64,000 nt of DNA. It comes from Armatimonadota bacterium. GTDB taxonomy: Bacteria > Armatimonadota > Fimbriimonadia > Fimbriimonadales > Fimbriimonadaceae. The stretch spans positions 224,667 to 288,666 of the forward strand of contig DAIDHV010000001.1 of NCBI GenBank assembly GCA_027451905.1, read 5' to 3'. The translations under genes were made by a program, and so were the position numbers. The notes below the pieces were generated by a model. It searched no databases. It had not been told where the DNA came from and saw only the letters and a program-made list of their open reading frames with translations. This document shows positions 45,460 through 55,347 of the stretch, one piece after another (within the stretch, counting starts at the first letter, position 1; each line of letters begins with the position of its first letter).

Positions 45460-48400
45460 ATGATTCGTCAACGGCTGTTAACCAACTCCATTGCTTTGGC
45501 TTTTGGCATCGCCCCCATACTGGGCCTAGCCACTAACAAAACCGCTCATCCTATCGTGGCTAAAAACCACAACAAGCCAGAAGCAAGCCAAACCATGATC
45601 GGCAAAGGAGACTGCATCGGCCTTGTCGATAGCAATTTGGCAAAAGGGCCCGATAACTTCTTTTTGTATGTAAAGTTTTCCAGCCTTCACATCCGGATTA
45701 AACAGGGCGATGTGTTGAGCTACGACGTCTTTTTGAGCCCAAATGACCCAATGCCAAAGGGAGGGATTGATATCACCTTTTCAAACGGAGACTCCCTTCG
45801 AGATAGCCACATCCCAGACCAAAACGGCATCGATTCCCATGGTGATGGGTTACTGACTCCTGCCGTGGACCATTGGTACTCGCGACAGATTCCCCTTTCT
45901 TCCTTTGCAGGGCATAGGACCGGCTACTGGACCCTTGTTTTTGAAGGTGACGCCTTCGGCCAATACGCTCAGTTTGTAGACCGAGTCAGGATCAAACACG
46001 CCGACGGCACTTCGACGTGGGTCTTCCCTTCTGCGAACCTGATCGAGGATCAGGTCGACAGCGTCAACGGATACTCCCAAGCTCCTGCTTTAGCCCTTAT
46101 TCCAAGGTCCCAGGTTCAAGATGGCAAGCCAGTGCAAGCCGATGTTCAGCAAGTTCTTCAGGGAGCCGATCGTTTGCGAACGATCACCCATATTCAAGAT
46201 GGCCTAAATCTAGCTCTCCACGTGCCTACCGACAGCGCTACCGACAAAGATGCGCTTTCAAAGGCGTTAGCCGATGCCAAGACCTTAGCAGAAGACACAA
46301 CTCAGCCTACTCAGCAATTTAACGCCGCCGTCCAAAAAGTTCTTGCTGAATCAACGCCCGCCGAACATATCCTGAGAGGCCTCACTGCCGATCTTATAGG
46401 CCACGCCCACATTGATGTTCAGTGGTTGTGGCAGGCACCCGAATCTCTTCAAGCCGCTCATAACACCTGGAACCAAGCCACGATCTTTATGAAGGAATTT
46501 CCAGGTTTCACCTTCACCCAAAGCTCGGCTGGATACTATCGGGAAGTTCAAAAAACTTGGCCGGCTCTGTTCAAGCGGATCCAAAAGTACGTCAAAGATG
46601 GTCAGTGGGAAATTGTTGGAGGTAGAGAGTGTGAGGCCGACGAAAACCTGATTTCACCAGAAGCCAGTGCGAGCCAGTTTTTGTATGCCCAGCGCTACTT
46701 TCAAAAGGAATTTGGCAAGACCGCAGTCGTTGGCTGGGAGCCCGACACGTTTGGGCACACGGCTCAGATGCCGCAAATGCTGCAACTTGGCGGATGCAAA
46801 TATTACTACTTCTGCCGAGGAGGCAAGGGAGATCCCTTGTTCTATTGGAAAGCGCCAGATGGCACGAAGGTTTTAGCCTATGATGAAGTCGCGGCAGGGG
46901 CTTGGTACGATACTCCCCTCAACGATTCTAACTTCCACGAGCTGCCCGGATACATCAAAAAATCGGGAAGAAAAGAAATGATGTGGGTCTATGGTGTCGG
47001 CAACCACGGAGGCGGACCCACCAAAGAATACGTTGAGCAAGCCCTAAAATGGAAGAAGAGCCCGTTGACCCCAACCGTGCGGTTTTCAACCGCTCAATCC
47101 TATTTTCAACACATGGCAAAGACGGACACGTCCACCATTCCTACCATTCAATCCGAACTAGAAGGCGTGTTTATGGGATGCTACACAACCAACTCCTTCG
47201 AGAAAAAGCGCAACGACTACGCTGAGGCCGATACAGTGCAGGCAGAAGCCATTTCCGCAGTAGCCCATGCCGTAGGAGGGTGGCCGTACCCCACCAAACG
47301 GTTTGCCCACAACTGGGAAAAGATTCTCTTCAATCAACATCACGACACCCTTTGTGGCTCATCGTTCCATTGGGCCTACCAGCAAACGATTCCCGACATA
47401 GACTCCGTGATTGCCGATGACAAAGACATCTCCAGAGACGCACTAGAAAACCTATGCGTGCAAGTCTCACCGGCCAAGGGCGGAGCCAACTTTATGGTTT
47501 TCAACTCTCTAGGCTGGGCCCGAAGCGGCTGGGTCAATGTCTACTTGCCTACCAGTTTTGGTGGACCGAATCCCGTCTTCAACAATCCAGTTGCAGTGGC
47601 TCCCGATGGGACCAAGTTCCCTTTAACCGTAATCAATCCAAACACAAGGCAAGCCGTGTTCTATGCCGCCAATGTCCCCGCTTACGGCTATGAAGTCTAT
47701 GTGATTCGAGACAGCAAGACTCCGGTGCAAAACACAGAAGATGTTGTTTCTGATGATGGCAAAACAATCTCTAACGGAATCATTTCCGCCAAGTTTGACC
47801 TCGCAAAGGGCGCTATTCAATCGCTTGAAATGGGTGGAAAGGAATTTGCCGGATCCGCTGAACTAGGAAGACTTATAGACACCCCCGAAAAACCAGGCGC
47901 CGACGCGTGGACCATTAAGCTGGATGGATCCAGGTTCCCCGTCAACGCGATCTCCCATCATATTGTGAAATCTTACAAAGGGACGGGAATGGAATTTGAG
48001 TATAAATTGGCGCCTTCCCAGCCGGGAATGAAGCCAACGAGAGTCTGGCAAACCTTCTGGCTAAGGCCCGGCTCCAAGGAAGTCAACGTTGATTTTGCTG
48101 CCGATTGGCAAGTTGTCAGCAATCTCTCCAAACCCAGCCCATTCCTGCGGGCAACATTTGACTCTAGATATGCAAACCCAACTGCAAGATACCAAGTGCC
48201 GTTTGCCGTGGTTAAGCGTCCAAACAACGGTGAAGAGGGTCCTGTGCAAACCTGGGCCGATGTTAGCAATGGTGATCAAGCAGGATTTGCAGTTGTTGTG
48301 GATTGCAAGCATGGATTTTCGTGCCAAGGATCGGACCTTGTCATGAGCATGATTCGAGGCTGCTACGCACCCGATCCGTTGCCAAATCCCGGATATCAAA

Positions 48401-48792
48401 CTGCAAAATACAGCATAGTGCCTCACTTGGCAAATTGGAAGTCTGCCAATCTTTCACAAAAAGGTGAAGCCATCCAAACCGACTTGCTAAGCATTCCAGT
48501 TCCTCCTGATGCAGAAGGCACCGCTCCGCTAACCTATTCCTTCGCTAACTTTACCGGCTCTAATATCATTCCAACCGGATTGAAAGTCAGCGAAGACGGC
48601 AACGGCTATGTGTTTCGATTCTTCAATGAAAGTAACTCTTCTCAAAACGGAATCCTCCACTTCACAAGCGGTGTGAGCGGTGCCCAATGGGTCAATTTCA
48701 TCGAAAATCACCTTCATGATGCGGCCTTTACCAGTCAATCTGTCTCGATTCCGCTTCACAAGTGGCAGATTGGCAACGTAGAGGTTCACTAG
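45460..48792 (+). CDS. exported GH38 alpha-mannosidase
   Basis: A large (1110 aa) exported glycosidase. After a signal peptide (about 1-25) an N-terminal beta-sandwich-like region (about 50-200) comes before the GH38 catalytic domain. Zinc and catalytic residues are visible: HAHIDVQWLW (His317, Asp319), the nucleophile Asp429 in WEPDTFGHT, and the zinc histidine in FNQHHDTLCGS (about 628). Large beta-rich C-terminal domains follow. GH38 removes alpha-linked mannose; the N-terminal extra domain may bind carbohydrate. It is a stand-alone gene, likely periplasmic or secreted, and is followed by a hairpin. Confidence 0.87.
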   Translation: MIRQRLLTNSIALAFGIAPILGLATNKTAHPIVAKNHNKPEASQTMIGKGDCIGLVDSNLAKGPDNFFLYVKFSSLHIRIKQGDVLSYDVFLSPNDPMPKGGIDITFSNGDSLRDSHIPDQNGIDSHGDGLLTPAVDHWYSRQIPLSSFAGHRTGYWTLVFEGDAFGQYAQFVDRVRIKHADGTSTWVFPSANLIEDQVDSVNGYSQAPALALIPRSQVQDGKPVQADVQQVLQGADRLRTITHIQDGLNLALHVPTDSATDKDALSKALADAKTLAEDTTQPTQQFNAAVQKVLAESTPAEHILRGLTADLIGHAHIDVQWLWQAPESLQAAHNTWNQATIFMKEFPGFTFTQSSAGYYREVQKTWPALFKRIQKYVKDGQWEIVGGRECEADENLISPEASASQFLYAQRYFQKEFGKTAVVGWEPDTFGHTAQMPQMLQLGGCKYYYFCRGGKGDPLFYWKAPDGTKVLAYDEVAAGAWYDTPLNDSNFHELPGYIKKSGRKEMMWVYGVGNHGGGPTKEYVEQALKWKKSPLTPTVRFSTAQSYFQHMAKTDTSTIPTIQSELEGVFMGCYTTNSFEKKRNDYAEADTVQAEAISAVAHAVGGWPYPTKRFAHNWEKILFNQHHDTLCGSSFHWAYQQTIPDIDSVIADDKDISRDALENLCVQVSPAKGGANFMVFNSLGWARSGWVNVYLPTSFGGPNPVFNNPVAVAPDGTKFPLTVINPNTRQAVFYAANVPAYGYEVYVIRDSKTPVQNTEDVVSDDGKTISNGIISAKFDLAKGAIQSLEMGGKEFAGSAELGRLIDTPEKPGADAWTIKLDGSRFPVNAISHHIVKSYKGTGMEFEYKLAPSQPGMKPTRVWQTFWLRPGSKEVNVDFAADWQVVSNLSKPSPFLRATFDSRYANPTARYQVPFAVVKRPNNGEEGPVQTWADVSNGDQAGFAVVVDCKHGFSCQGSDLVMSMIRGCYAPDPLPNPGYQTAKYSIVPHLANWKSANLSQKGEAIQTDLLSIPVPPDAEGTAPLTYSFANFTGSNIIPTGLKVSEDGNGYVFRFFNESNSSQNGILHFTSGVSGAQWVNFIENHLHDAAFTSQSVSIPLHKWQIGNVEVH

Positions 48793-48804
48793 CCGAAATC
48801 CTGA

Positions 48805-48848
48805 TTTACGGCTTCTTGGCAAAACGACGAGGGCCATGAAGCCGTAAA
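48805..48848. terminator. hairpin after the mannosidase gene
   Basis: TTTACGGCTTC (48805-48815) pairs perfectly with GAAGCCGTAAA (48838-48848), an 11-bp stem with a 22-base loop, starting 12 bases after the mannosidase stop. There is no clear T-run, so termination is probable rather than certain. Confidence 0.45.
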
Positions 48849-48897
48849 CTGAGGAGTAAATCTGGCTAACGAGTCACAATTCAAGCCACAAGAATTC

Positions 48898-49878
48898 ATG
48901 AAAATTGCAATCATCGGAGCCGGTATGGCTGGGCTTGCGGCTGCCCGCGAACTGATTCAACACGATTTACCTGCCGTGATCTTCGAGAAATCACAAGGAT
49001 TGGGTGGCAGGGTTGCCACACGGCGATTGGAAGGATTTGTTTTTGATACCGGTGCCCAAAGCTTTGCATGCGAAGGCTCTGTACTCGAAAAAACAATCCT
49101 CGAAAACCTTGATCGGACCGAGCTCGTTCAAATTGAAAAGCCGATTTTTGTTCATGATGGGCATCACCTTTTGCCAGGCGATAAAAGAGTGAATAAGGTT
49201 CGACGCTACACCTATCTCTCTGGAAACACAAAGCTTCCCAAATTGCTTGCCGCAAACCTGGAAATTCGCTTAAATTCGCCCGTAAGTCAATTAGAAAGAG
49301 CCAATGGAAAGTACCGCGTCGGTGACGAAGAATTCGATGGAATCATCCTCACCGCGCCGGTGCCTCAGTCTTCTTTGCTTCTATGGGGAATCGGTGAAAA
49401 AAGAGCGACTGCCCAGGCCAAGTATCGGGCCTGCCTCTCGGTTTTGTTGGGCTACCAATTTGAACTAGAAACGCCTTTCCACGCCGCAATAGATCCGGAA
49501 GGCACCACTCCTTTGCAGTGGATTGGGCTAGAATCCATGAAGTGCAAGGGGCGGTCTCCGGAAGGTTCAACCGCTATTGTCGCCCAGATGTCGGCGGCGT
49601 ATAGTCACTCCGCTTGGGAGCGGTCCGATGAGCAGATTGTGCAGATGGCAACCGGCCAACTTGCCAACTTATTCGGGCAAAAAATGCTCCGTCCCGCCAT
49701 CTCAAACGTCAAAAAATGGAAGTACTCTCAACCAGAGGAAATTGCCATGTTTGATACCGTCAACCAAAAAGGAAGCACAATCGTTCTGGCGGGAGACGGG
49801 CTTGTGGGTGGCAGAACCGAACTTGCATATGACTCGGGAATACGAGCTGCAAAACTTTTGTTGGGAGCCCTTTCATGA
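48898..49878 (+). CDS. FAD-dependent oxidoreductase, renalase-like
   Basis: A 326-residue flavoprotein. The N-terminal Rossmann motif IAIIGAGMAGLAAARELI and the GG doublet stretch GLGGRVATRR that follows are typical of the amine-oxidase/renalase branch. VFDTGAQSF and a C-terminal FAD block (TIVLAGDGLVGGRTELAYDSG) complete the pattern. It is shorter than amine oxidases, as expected for renalase-type proteins, which oxidise reduced nicotinamide isomers; substrate is not certain. Its stop overlaps the next ATG by 4 bases. Confidence 0.8.
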   Translation: MKIAIIGAGMAGLAAARELIQHDLPAVIFEKSQGLGGRVATRRLEGFVFDTGAQSFACEGSVLEKTILENLDRTELVQIEKPIFVHDGHHLLPGDKRVNKVRRYTYLSGNTKLPKLLAANLEIRLNSPVSQLERANGKYRVGDEEFDGIILTAPVPQSSLLLWGIGEKRATAQAKYRACLSVLLGYQFELETPFHAAIDPEGTTPLQWIGLESMKCKGRSPEGSTAIVAQMSAAYSHSAWERSDEQIVQMATGQLANLFGQKMLRPAISNVKKWKYSQPEEIAMFDTVNQKGSTIVLAGDGLVGGRTELAYDSGIRAAKLLLGALS

Positions 49879-50519
49879 TCACCCCTTTCATTTTGTGGGC
49901 TCTTTCCGGACCCTCTGGCGCCCCAAAGGTTGATACGAACCACTTTTCTTTGTATCAAGATCAAAACCTTGTTGGCAAGGCAACCTACAAATTCTCCACT
50001 TTTGCAAATGGTAATCATGAACTAGAAATCAAATTGGAGCTTGGACCTTCTGTAATGGTTGTGGTCAAAGGTGTCTATGATCCCAAAAATGTTTGGATTA
50101 CCAAGTCCATGGATGCCGATATCCAAACCCATGCCATCCACCTAGAATCCAAAATGGTGGCTGATGGAGCCCAAGTCCAAGTAGACGGCCCTAATGGCCC
50201 CCAAATCAAAGTCCTTGAGCCCCCGTCCGGCTTGTCACTTGCCGATCCAACTCTGACCTGGTGGAAGGGAACCACCCCAACCGTTGGAGACAAAGCCACA
50301 TTTGCCTACTTTGACCTCCAAAAGCAGTTGTGGGAAAAAGAAAATGTTGAGTACCTTAAAGACTCCACAAAGACGGTTGCCGGCGTCAGCTATCAGGTTC
50401 ACAAAATTAGCCAAACCATTGGTAGCGGAGATCCTCAGATTGAATATCTTGATAGCAATGGTGATCCCGTGCTGATTGAAGGAAATCCTCGGTTTGAAAG
50501 ATCACCAAAGCCTTCGTAA
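49875..50519 (+). CDS. uncharacterised exported protein, member 1 of a local family
   Basis: A 214-residue protein starting MITPFILWALSGPSG, a short hydrophobic N-terminus that could be a signal peptide. The body is beta-rich, with the pattern VAGVSYQVHKISQTIGSGD and a C-terminal IEYLDSNGDPVLIEG. These blocks recur, with the same order and spacing, in the proteins encoded at 50554 and 52005, so the three are paralogues. The gene is coupled to the upstream FAD oxidoreductase by an ATGA overlap. No known domain is recognised; the fold may resemble lipid- or ligand-binding beta proteins, but that is not established. Confidence 0.65.
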   Translation: MITPFILWALSGPSGAPKVDTNHFSLYQDQNLVGKATYKFSTFANGNHELEIKLELGPSVMVVVKGVYDPKNVWITKSMDADIQTHAIHLESKMVADGAQVQVDGPNGPQIKVLEPPSGLSLADPTLTWWKGTTPTVGDKATFAYFDLQKQLWEKENVEYLKDSTKTVAGVSYQVHKISQTIGSGDPQIEYLDSNGDPVLIEGNPRFERSPKPS

Positions 50520-50553
50520 AAAGTACGATTCATGGGCCACTTTTGGTAAAGTA

Positions 50554-51210
50554 ATGCAAATGAAAGGAATTTTTGTTGCGATTTGCTGCTTGGCATTTGG
50601 CGTTGCTTTTGCCGATACACACTCGGTTACCGCGATCATAGATGGAAAATCAGTAGGACAAGGCACAGTTATAGAAACCGCTTCTGCCAAAGGATGCGAG
50701 CACAAGCTCAATATCAAGATTTCGGGCCCTAACGGCGGCGTCGCAACCATCCTACAAGTCAGTTACGTGGATTCCAACGGCAAGCCTACAAAATCCGAAC
50801 TTCAGATCAGCCAAGGCACCCAGTCGTTTCAGACCGTGGTTACATTTAGCGGGCTCACTGCTCATTGCACCATCACCACCGGAGGAAAGTCTAAAGTCCT
50901 GAACCGAACCGCGCCCAAAGGATCGGTCATCGCCGATAAAAGTAATTTCTGGTTCAAATCGATACATCCCCAAATGGGCGCCGCTTACCATATTTTGACC
51001 TTTGATCCCCAGTCATTAGATTGGGTTCCCACGACTTTGACCTATGTCAAAGATACAGACCTTAAGATCGGCAGCACTACTTTTCACTGCCACAAAGTGA
51101 CTCAAACCATTCAGGTTAATTCTGCCAAGTACGAGGAAACAATTTACTTAGACCGCCATGGAGACATGGTGAAGTACATTACGCCAAGCCTAACCCTCCA
51201 AAGAAGCTGA
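50554..51210 (+). CDS. uncharacterised exported protein, member 2 of a local family
   Basis: About 218 residues from the ATG at 50554 (a second ATG at 50560 is equally possible). The signal peptide KGIFVAICCLAFGVAFAD argues for this start rather than a longer frame that begins inside the previous gene. The C-terminal half matches its neighbour: WVPTTLTYVKDTDLKIGSTT, CHKVTQTIQVNSA and TIYLDRHGDMVKYI line up with the blocks of the 49875 protein. The N-terminal half (IIDGKSVGQGTVIE) is a similar beta domain. Probably periplasmic. Function unknown. Confidence 0.65.
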   Translation: MQMKGIFVAICCLAFGVAFADTHSVTAIIDGKSVGQGTVIETASAKGCEHKLNIKISGPNGGVATILQVSYVDSNGKPTKSELQISQGTQSFQTVVTFSGLTAHCTITTGGKSKVLNRTAPKGSVIADKSNFWFKSIHPQMGAAYHILTFDPQSLDWVPTTLTYVKDTDLKIGSTTFHCHKVTQTIQVNSAKYEETIYLDRHGDMVKYITPSLTLQRS

Positions 51211-51225
51211 ATAGGTACGTTTTTG

Positions 51226-52008
51226 ATGATTCGGGTTGCCATTTCGGGTTTTAGCGGAAAACTAGGTTCCGCCCTCCTTCCCTTTTTGCTAGAAGATCCT
51301 GATGTTGATCTTGTTGCCGGATTCAGCCGAACCCACAAAGAAGGAGCCCCTCTAGACCAGGTCCATAGCTTTTCTGAACTCCTCGGCACCGGCCCCCAAC
51401 TGCTTCTTGACGTTTCTCAACACGAAGGCGCCGCCTCAAGGCTCCTAGAAGCGATAGAGGCTGGGGTATCGCCGGTAATAGGGGTGACAGGGTTTGAGCA
51501 GGCTGAATTGGACGCCTTGAATGCGGCCGCTAAAGCTAACCGCGTGCCTGCCATTTACGCTCCCAATTTCGCGGTTGGCGCTGTTCTTATGATGAGATTT
51601 GCTGAAATGGCATCCCGCTGGTTTGGTGACATAGAAGTCATTGAAATGCATCACGATCGAAAGCTGGATTCCCCAAGCGGGACCGCGATGATGACCCTAG
51701 ACCGGCTTGCCCGACACCGCCAAGATCCAACCGCGCCCCAACTGAACGAACAAGAAAAAGTTACCGGAGCCAGAGGTGGTGTCTACGATGGAATTCATGT
51801 CCACAGCGTGCGTCTTCCCGGATTGGTGGCTCACCAAATTGTGATGTTCGGAGGTCCTGGTGAAGGGTTGACCATTCGTCACGACGCCTATGACAGGGCC
51901 TGTTACGGAAAAGGTGCCTTGCTGTGCCTGAAAAAAGTCCTAACGATGACGCCGGGACTCCATAGGGGACTGGATTCTATTTTATTTGACCAAGCGGGTT
52001 CAGTTTGA
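51226..52008 (+). CDS. dapB: 4-hydroxy-tetrahydrodipicolinate reductase
   Basis: Reductase of the lysine/diaminopimelate pathway. The N-terminal nucleotide-binding motif reads VAISGFSGKLGSALL, a variant of the usual GxxGRMG. The catalytic block EMHHDRKLDSPSGTAMMT (about 142-160) contains the double histidine, lysine and SGT. The C-terminal LPGLVAHQIVMFGGPGEGLTIRHD is typical. It is 260 residues, normal length. The ATG at 51226 is preferred to the TTG just before it. It is embedded between paralogous exported proteins, and its TGA overlaps the next TTG start. Confidence 0.93.
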   Translation: MIRVAISGFSGKLGSALLPFLLEDPDVDLVAGFSRTHKEGAPLDQVHSFSELLGTGPQLLLDVSQHEGAASRLLEAIEAGVSPVIGVTGFEQAELDALNAAAKANRVPAIYAPNFAVGAVLMMRFAEMASRWFGDIEVIEMHHDRKLDSPSGTAMMTLDRLARHRQDPTAPQLNEQEKVTGARGGVYDGIHVHSVRLPGLVAHQIVMFGGPGEGLTIRHDAYDRACYGKGALLCLKKVLTMTPGLHRGLDSILFDQAGSV

Positions 52009-52766
52009 TCAAACCTCTGACCTATTTTATAGCCTCCAGTCGAGTTGGCTTTCCAAAACATATTCCAATTCAAATTTATGTCAACGGAAAACAAATCGGG
52101 GGCGGGGATCTTTCCTTTTCCGCGCGGTTCAGCACGATTACTCACGATTTCACTCTGTCTTACAACCTTGGTTCCTCCGCCTATAAAGTTCGATATATTG
52201 ATGGCGTAGCCCTCAACGGCATGCCTCGCATGCAGTACCTCAATATGACGAGAGATGGAATGACCTTGATTAAGAAAGAGATGGTCTACGTTCCGGAAAG
52301 CGTTCTGGTTTATGACCAAACAGCGAAAGCTTCTCGGCCTCATGAGATCCCTGTACCGGAGACGTATGAGCAGGCCCATAAGCACAAAACTTGGTTTGTT
52401 ACCTTTCTGCCAACTCCAAATCAATCCAATAACTACCTAGCACTAGAACCAGAATCAGAAAAGTGGCTGCCAACCCTCAGAAAGTATTGCGGCAAAGTAT
52501 CGCTTGCCGCACAGCAGGGCCCTTTAGAGTTACAATCATTTTGCCACTCTTCTGCCATTTCTACAGGAGGAATGCTTCGCAATAAAGGTCAATTGAGATA
52601 TTCGTCTTTTAACCTTAAATCTGGGCTTTGGGAAGTTGTTTCCGCGCCCCTTCATAACCAAATCTCCCTTGATGAGCTAAGACAAAAGCTACCTCAAATC
52701 ACCTCTCTCAACCAAACCTATGAGCCACTAGAAACCGATAGCTTCCCCTTTGATCTGATGGTTTAA
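52005..52766 (+). CDS. uncharacterised protein, member 3 of a local family
   Basis: A 253-residue protein from a TTG that overlaps the dapB stop (TTGA). Its N-terminus (IKPLTYFIASSRVG) resembles the start of the 49875 protein, and IPIQIYVNGKQIGGGDLSFS parallels IIDGKSVGQGTVIE of member 2. The segment YLALEPESEKWLPTLRKYCGK matches the tryptophan-centred block of the other two, and LELQSFCHSS the following cysteine/histidine pair. It lacks the short YLD.(N/H)GD ending of its relatives and has its own C-terminal tail. The signal peptide is weaker, so its location is less certain. Function unknown. Confidence 0.6.
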   Translation: MIKPLTYFIASSRVGFPKHIPIQIYVNGKQIGGGDLSFSARFSTITHDFTLSYNLGSSAYKVRYIDGVALNGMPRMQYLNMTRDGMTLIKKEMVYVPESVLVYDQTAKASRPHEIPVPETYEQAHKHKTWFVTFLPTPNQSNNYLALEPESEKWLPTLRKYCGKVSLAAQQGPLELQSFCHSSAISTGGMLRNKGQLRYSSFNLKSGLWEVVSAPLHNQISLDELRQKLPQITSLNQTYEPLETDSFPFDLMV

Positions 52767-52853
52767 GAGAGAGTTGGCAATTCATATTCGCTTTAACCTG
52801 CCTTAACCGGTAGACTAGAACCTCATTTGAGTTCAATTTTCTAAACGTCATTT

Positions 52854-54650
52854 ATGGATCAATCCCACATCCGCAATTTCTGCATTATCGCTCACATCGA
52901 TCACGGCAAGTCCACATTGGCCGACCGTCTCATCGAAAAGTGTGGCGCTGTGCGCGGCTCGGCTCAGGCCCAGATGTTGGATACGATGGATATCGAAAGA
53001 GAACGCGGAATCACCATTAAAATGACGGCGGTACGCCTGAATTATAAGGCTAAGGATGGAGAAACTTATGAGCTCAACCTTATCGATACGCCGGGCCACG
53101 TCGATTTCACCTATGAGGTTTCCCGTTCTTTAGCGGCTTGCGAAGGAGCCTTGTTGGTTGTGGATGCCAGCCAAGGTGTCGAAGCCCAAACTATTGCCAA
53201 TGCCTCGATGGCAATGAATCAAAACCTCGAAATCATTCCTGTCATCAATAAAATTGACCTGCCTCATGCCGATATTGCCCGTGCGAAGGAAGAAATCGAA
53301 CAAGCCGTTGCAATCGATGCCTCCGACGCCATCCCTTGTTCCGCCAAAAACGGCATTGGGATCGAAGATATTTTAGAAGCGGTTGTCCACCGCATCCCTG
53401 CGCCAGCTGGAAACCCAAATGGCCCCCTCAGGGCCCTCATTTTTGATTCCCACTTTGATACCTATCAAGGCGCGGTTGCCTATGTCCGAGTTAAAGATGG
53501 ATCGGTGAAACCGGGTGACAAAATCATGATGATGTCAACCAAATCAAAATTTGATGTCGATCAAGTTGGAGTTTTCCGACCTCAGCTTGAAGTCGGCAAC
53601 ATGATTTGCACCGGTTCGACTGGGTTTTTGACGGCGGCCATGAAAACAATTGGAGACGCCGGCGTTGGAGACACTGTGACCCTAGCCGACAACCCGGCTG
53701 TTGATCCCTTGCCAGGATATCGCGCCGCCAAGCCAATGGTGTTCTGCGGGCTTTTTCCTAGTGATGGCGAGCAGTATGAAGACCTAAGAGATGCCATCGA
53801 AAGGTTAAAACTTAATGATGGCGCGCTCTCCTTTGAACCAGAAACCAGTGCTGCCCTTGGATTTGGATTCCGATGCGGGTTCCTAGGGCTTCTTCATATG
53901 GACATCGCCAGAGAACGCCTTGAACGAGAATTTGGATTAGACCTTATCCTAACCGCCCCCAGCGTGGATTACATCGTCCACCGCACCAACGGCCCCATTG
54001 AACACATCTCCAATCCCGCCGAATTTCCCAACCCACATGAGGTTGATTTGATTGAAGAGCCAACCGTTTACTCCACCATCATAGTCCCCAACGAGTTTAT
54101 CGGCACCGTCATGAACCTTTGCCACGAGCGCAGGGGAGTTTATATCCGAACCGAGCATCCGACGCCGCAAAGAGCGATTCTTTTTTACAAGCTTCCTCTT
54201 GGCGAAATACTGTTAGACTTTTTTGATCGGCTAAAGAGCGGCACCCGAGGCTACGCAAGCTTTGACTATGAGTTGAGCGACCCCATGGCGTCCGATCTTG
54301 TTAAAGTCGACATCCTGCTTAATGGCGATCCGGTTGACGCCCTTTCATTCATTGTCCATCGCAGCTTTGCCTACAATCGGGGCCGAGCCATGGTCGAACA
54401 GCTGAAAAAAGTTGTGCCTCGCCAGCAGTATGAGGTCCGCGTTCAAGCTGCGATTGGGGCCAAAGTCATTGCTGCTGATTCGATCAAGCCTTATCGCAAA
54501 AACGTCATTGCCAAGTGTTACGGGGGAGACATCACCAGAAAAAGGAAGCTGCTAGAAAAGCAAAAGGAAGGCAAAAAGCGGATGAAGCAAATTGGATCGG
54601 TCGAGTTGCCTCAGGAAGCCTTTTTGAGCGTGCTCAAGGTTGCCGAATAA
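52854..54650 (+). CDS. lepA: elongation factor 4 (LepA)
   Basis: Ribosome-associated GTPase of 598 residues that remodels stalled or mistranslocated ribosomes. G1 is AHIDHGKST (13-21), G3 DTPGHVD (about 79), G4 NKIDLP (about 134), G5 CSAKNG. Domain II and the EF-G-like domains III and V follow, and the C-terminal domain unique to LepA ([25 protein letters not shown]) is complete. Transcribed alone ahead of the cytochrome c maturation genes. Confidence 0.97.
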   Translation: MDQSHIRNFCIIAHIDHGKSTLADRLIEKCGAVRGSAQAQMLDTMDIERERGITIKMTAVRLNYKAKDGETYELNLIDTPGHVDFTYEVSRSLAACEGALLVVDASQGVEAQTIANASMAMNQNLEIIPVINKIDLPHADIARAKEEIEQAVAIDASDAIPCSAKNGIGIEDILEAVVHRIPAPAGNPNGPLRALIFDSHFDTYQGAVAYVRVKDGSVKPGDKIMMMSTKSKFDVDQVGVFRPQLEVGNMICTGSTGFLTAAMKTIGDAGVGDTVTLADNPAVDPLPGYRAAKPMVFCGLFPSDGEQYEDLRDAIERLKLNDGALSFEPETSAALGFGFRCGFLGLLHMDIARERLEREFGLDLILTAPSVDYIVHRTNGPIEHISNPAEFPNPHEVDLIEEPTVYSTIIVPNEFIGTVMNLCHERRGVYIRTEHPTPQRAILFYKLPLGEILLDFFDRLKSGTRGYASFDYELSDPMASDLVKVDILLNGDPVDALSFIVHRSFAYNRGRAMVEQLKKVVPRQQYEVRVQAAIGAKVIAADSIKPYRKNVIAKCYGGDITRKRKLLEKQKEGKKRMKQIGSVELPQEAFLSVLKVAE

Positions 54651-54717
54651 AATACGCCGCACTGTTCCAAGAACCAGCCCTTTTGCCTAATCTCCAGATT
54701 AAAACGCCAAGAGTGAA

Positions 54718-55344
54718 ATGGAATCTCCAAGCAACCATCGCCCAATTCCCTTGCAAGAAGCAACCTTGCTAAAAGTAGAGGGCCTCAGCAAGAGATTTGG
54801 CAGAAGGTGGATTTTTAGAAATTTAAGTTTTGACCTTGGGTTAGGAGATTGCTTGGTGGTGACGGGGCAAAATGGAAGCGGAAAGTCCACCCTCTTAAAA
54901 ACCATTGCCAGCCTGACCTCCGCCTCAGAAGGCAAGGTGATATTGCCGCCAGGAGATCCTCGTGTCACAATTGGATATTCTAGCCTTGAATCGAGTTTGT
55001 ATCCAGAATTGAGCTGCCGAGAACACCTGCAACTGACCGGTGATCTTCGAGGCATCCCCTCTCGCAGCAATGAGCTCCTCGAAAAAGTCGGCCTTGCCAA
55101 TGCGGCCTCGGTTCACGCCAAAGAACTGAGTACAGGGATGAAGGCGAGGTTGAGACTAGCCGTCGCCATCCAATCGAACCCCCTCCTTTTGCTGCTAGAC
55201 GAACCTGGTGCCAGCCTAGACTCTAACGGAAGGGCTCTCATTTCCGACATCGTTGCTGAGCAGCAAAAGCGAGGATCACTCCTGATTGCCACAAACGATC
55301 CCAGCGAGTTCTTTTATGCTACGCATGCCCTGGAGTTGAATTAG
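54718..55344 (+). CDS. ccmA: heme exporter ATPase CcmA
   Basis: ABC-transporter ATPase of 208 residues, cytosolic, driving heme handling for cytochrome c maturation together with CcmB. Walker A GQNGSGKSTLL (about 51), signature LSTGMKARLRLAVAI (about 140, a divergent LSxGM form typical of CcmA), Walker B LLLLLDEPGASLD (about 157). The identification as CcmA rests on the next genes, ccmB and ccmC. The stop is 3 bases before ccmB. Confidence 0.85.
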   Translation: MESPSNHRPIPLQEATLLKVEGLSKRFGRRWIFRNLSFDLGLGDCLVVTGQNGSGKSTLLKTIASLTSASEGKVILPPGDPRVTIGYSSLESSLYPELSCREHLQLTGDLRGIPSRSNELLEKVGLANAASVHAKELSTGMKARLRLAVAIQSNPLLLLLDEPGASLDSNGRALISDIVAEQQKRGSLLIATNDPSEFFYATHALELN

Positions 55345-55347
55345 TCC

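Noticed and set aside
45335-45463. A 42-codon frame between purD and the mannosidase gene, overlapping the purD stop (TGATG) and the mannosidase start (ATGA).
   Set aside because: The overlaps are suggestive, but the sequence (MSAIRGCTVQILENRGTWLG...) looks like translated intergenic DNA, has no ribosome binding site of its own and no recognisable feature.
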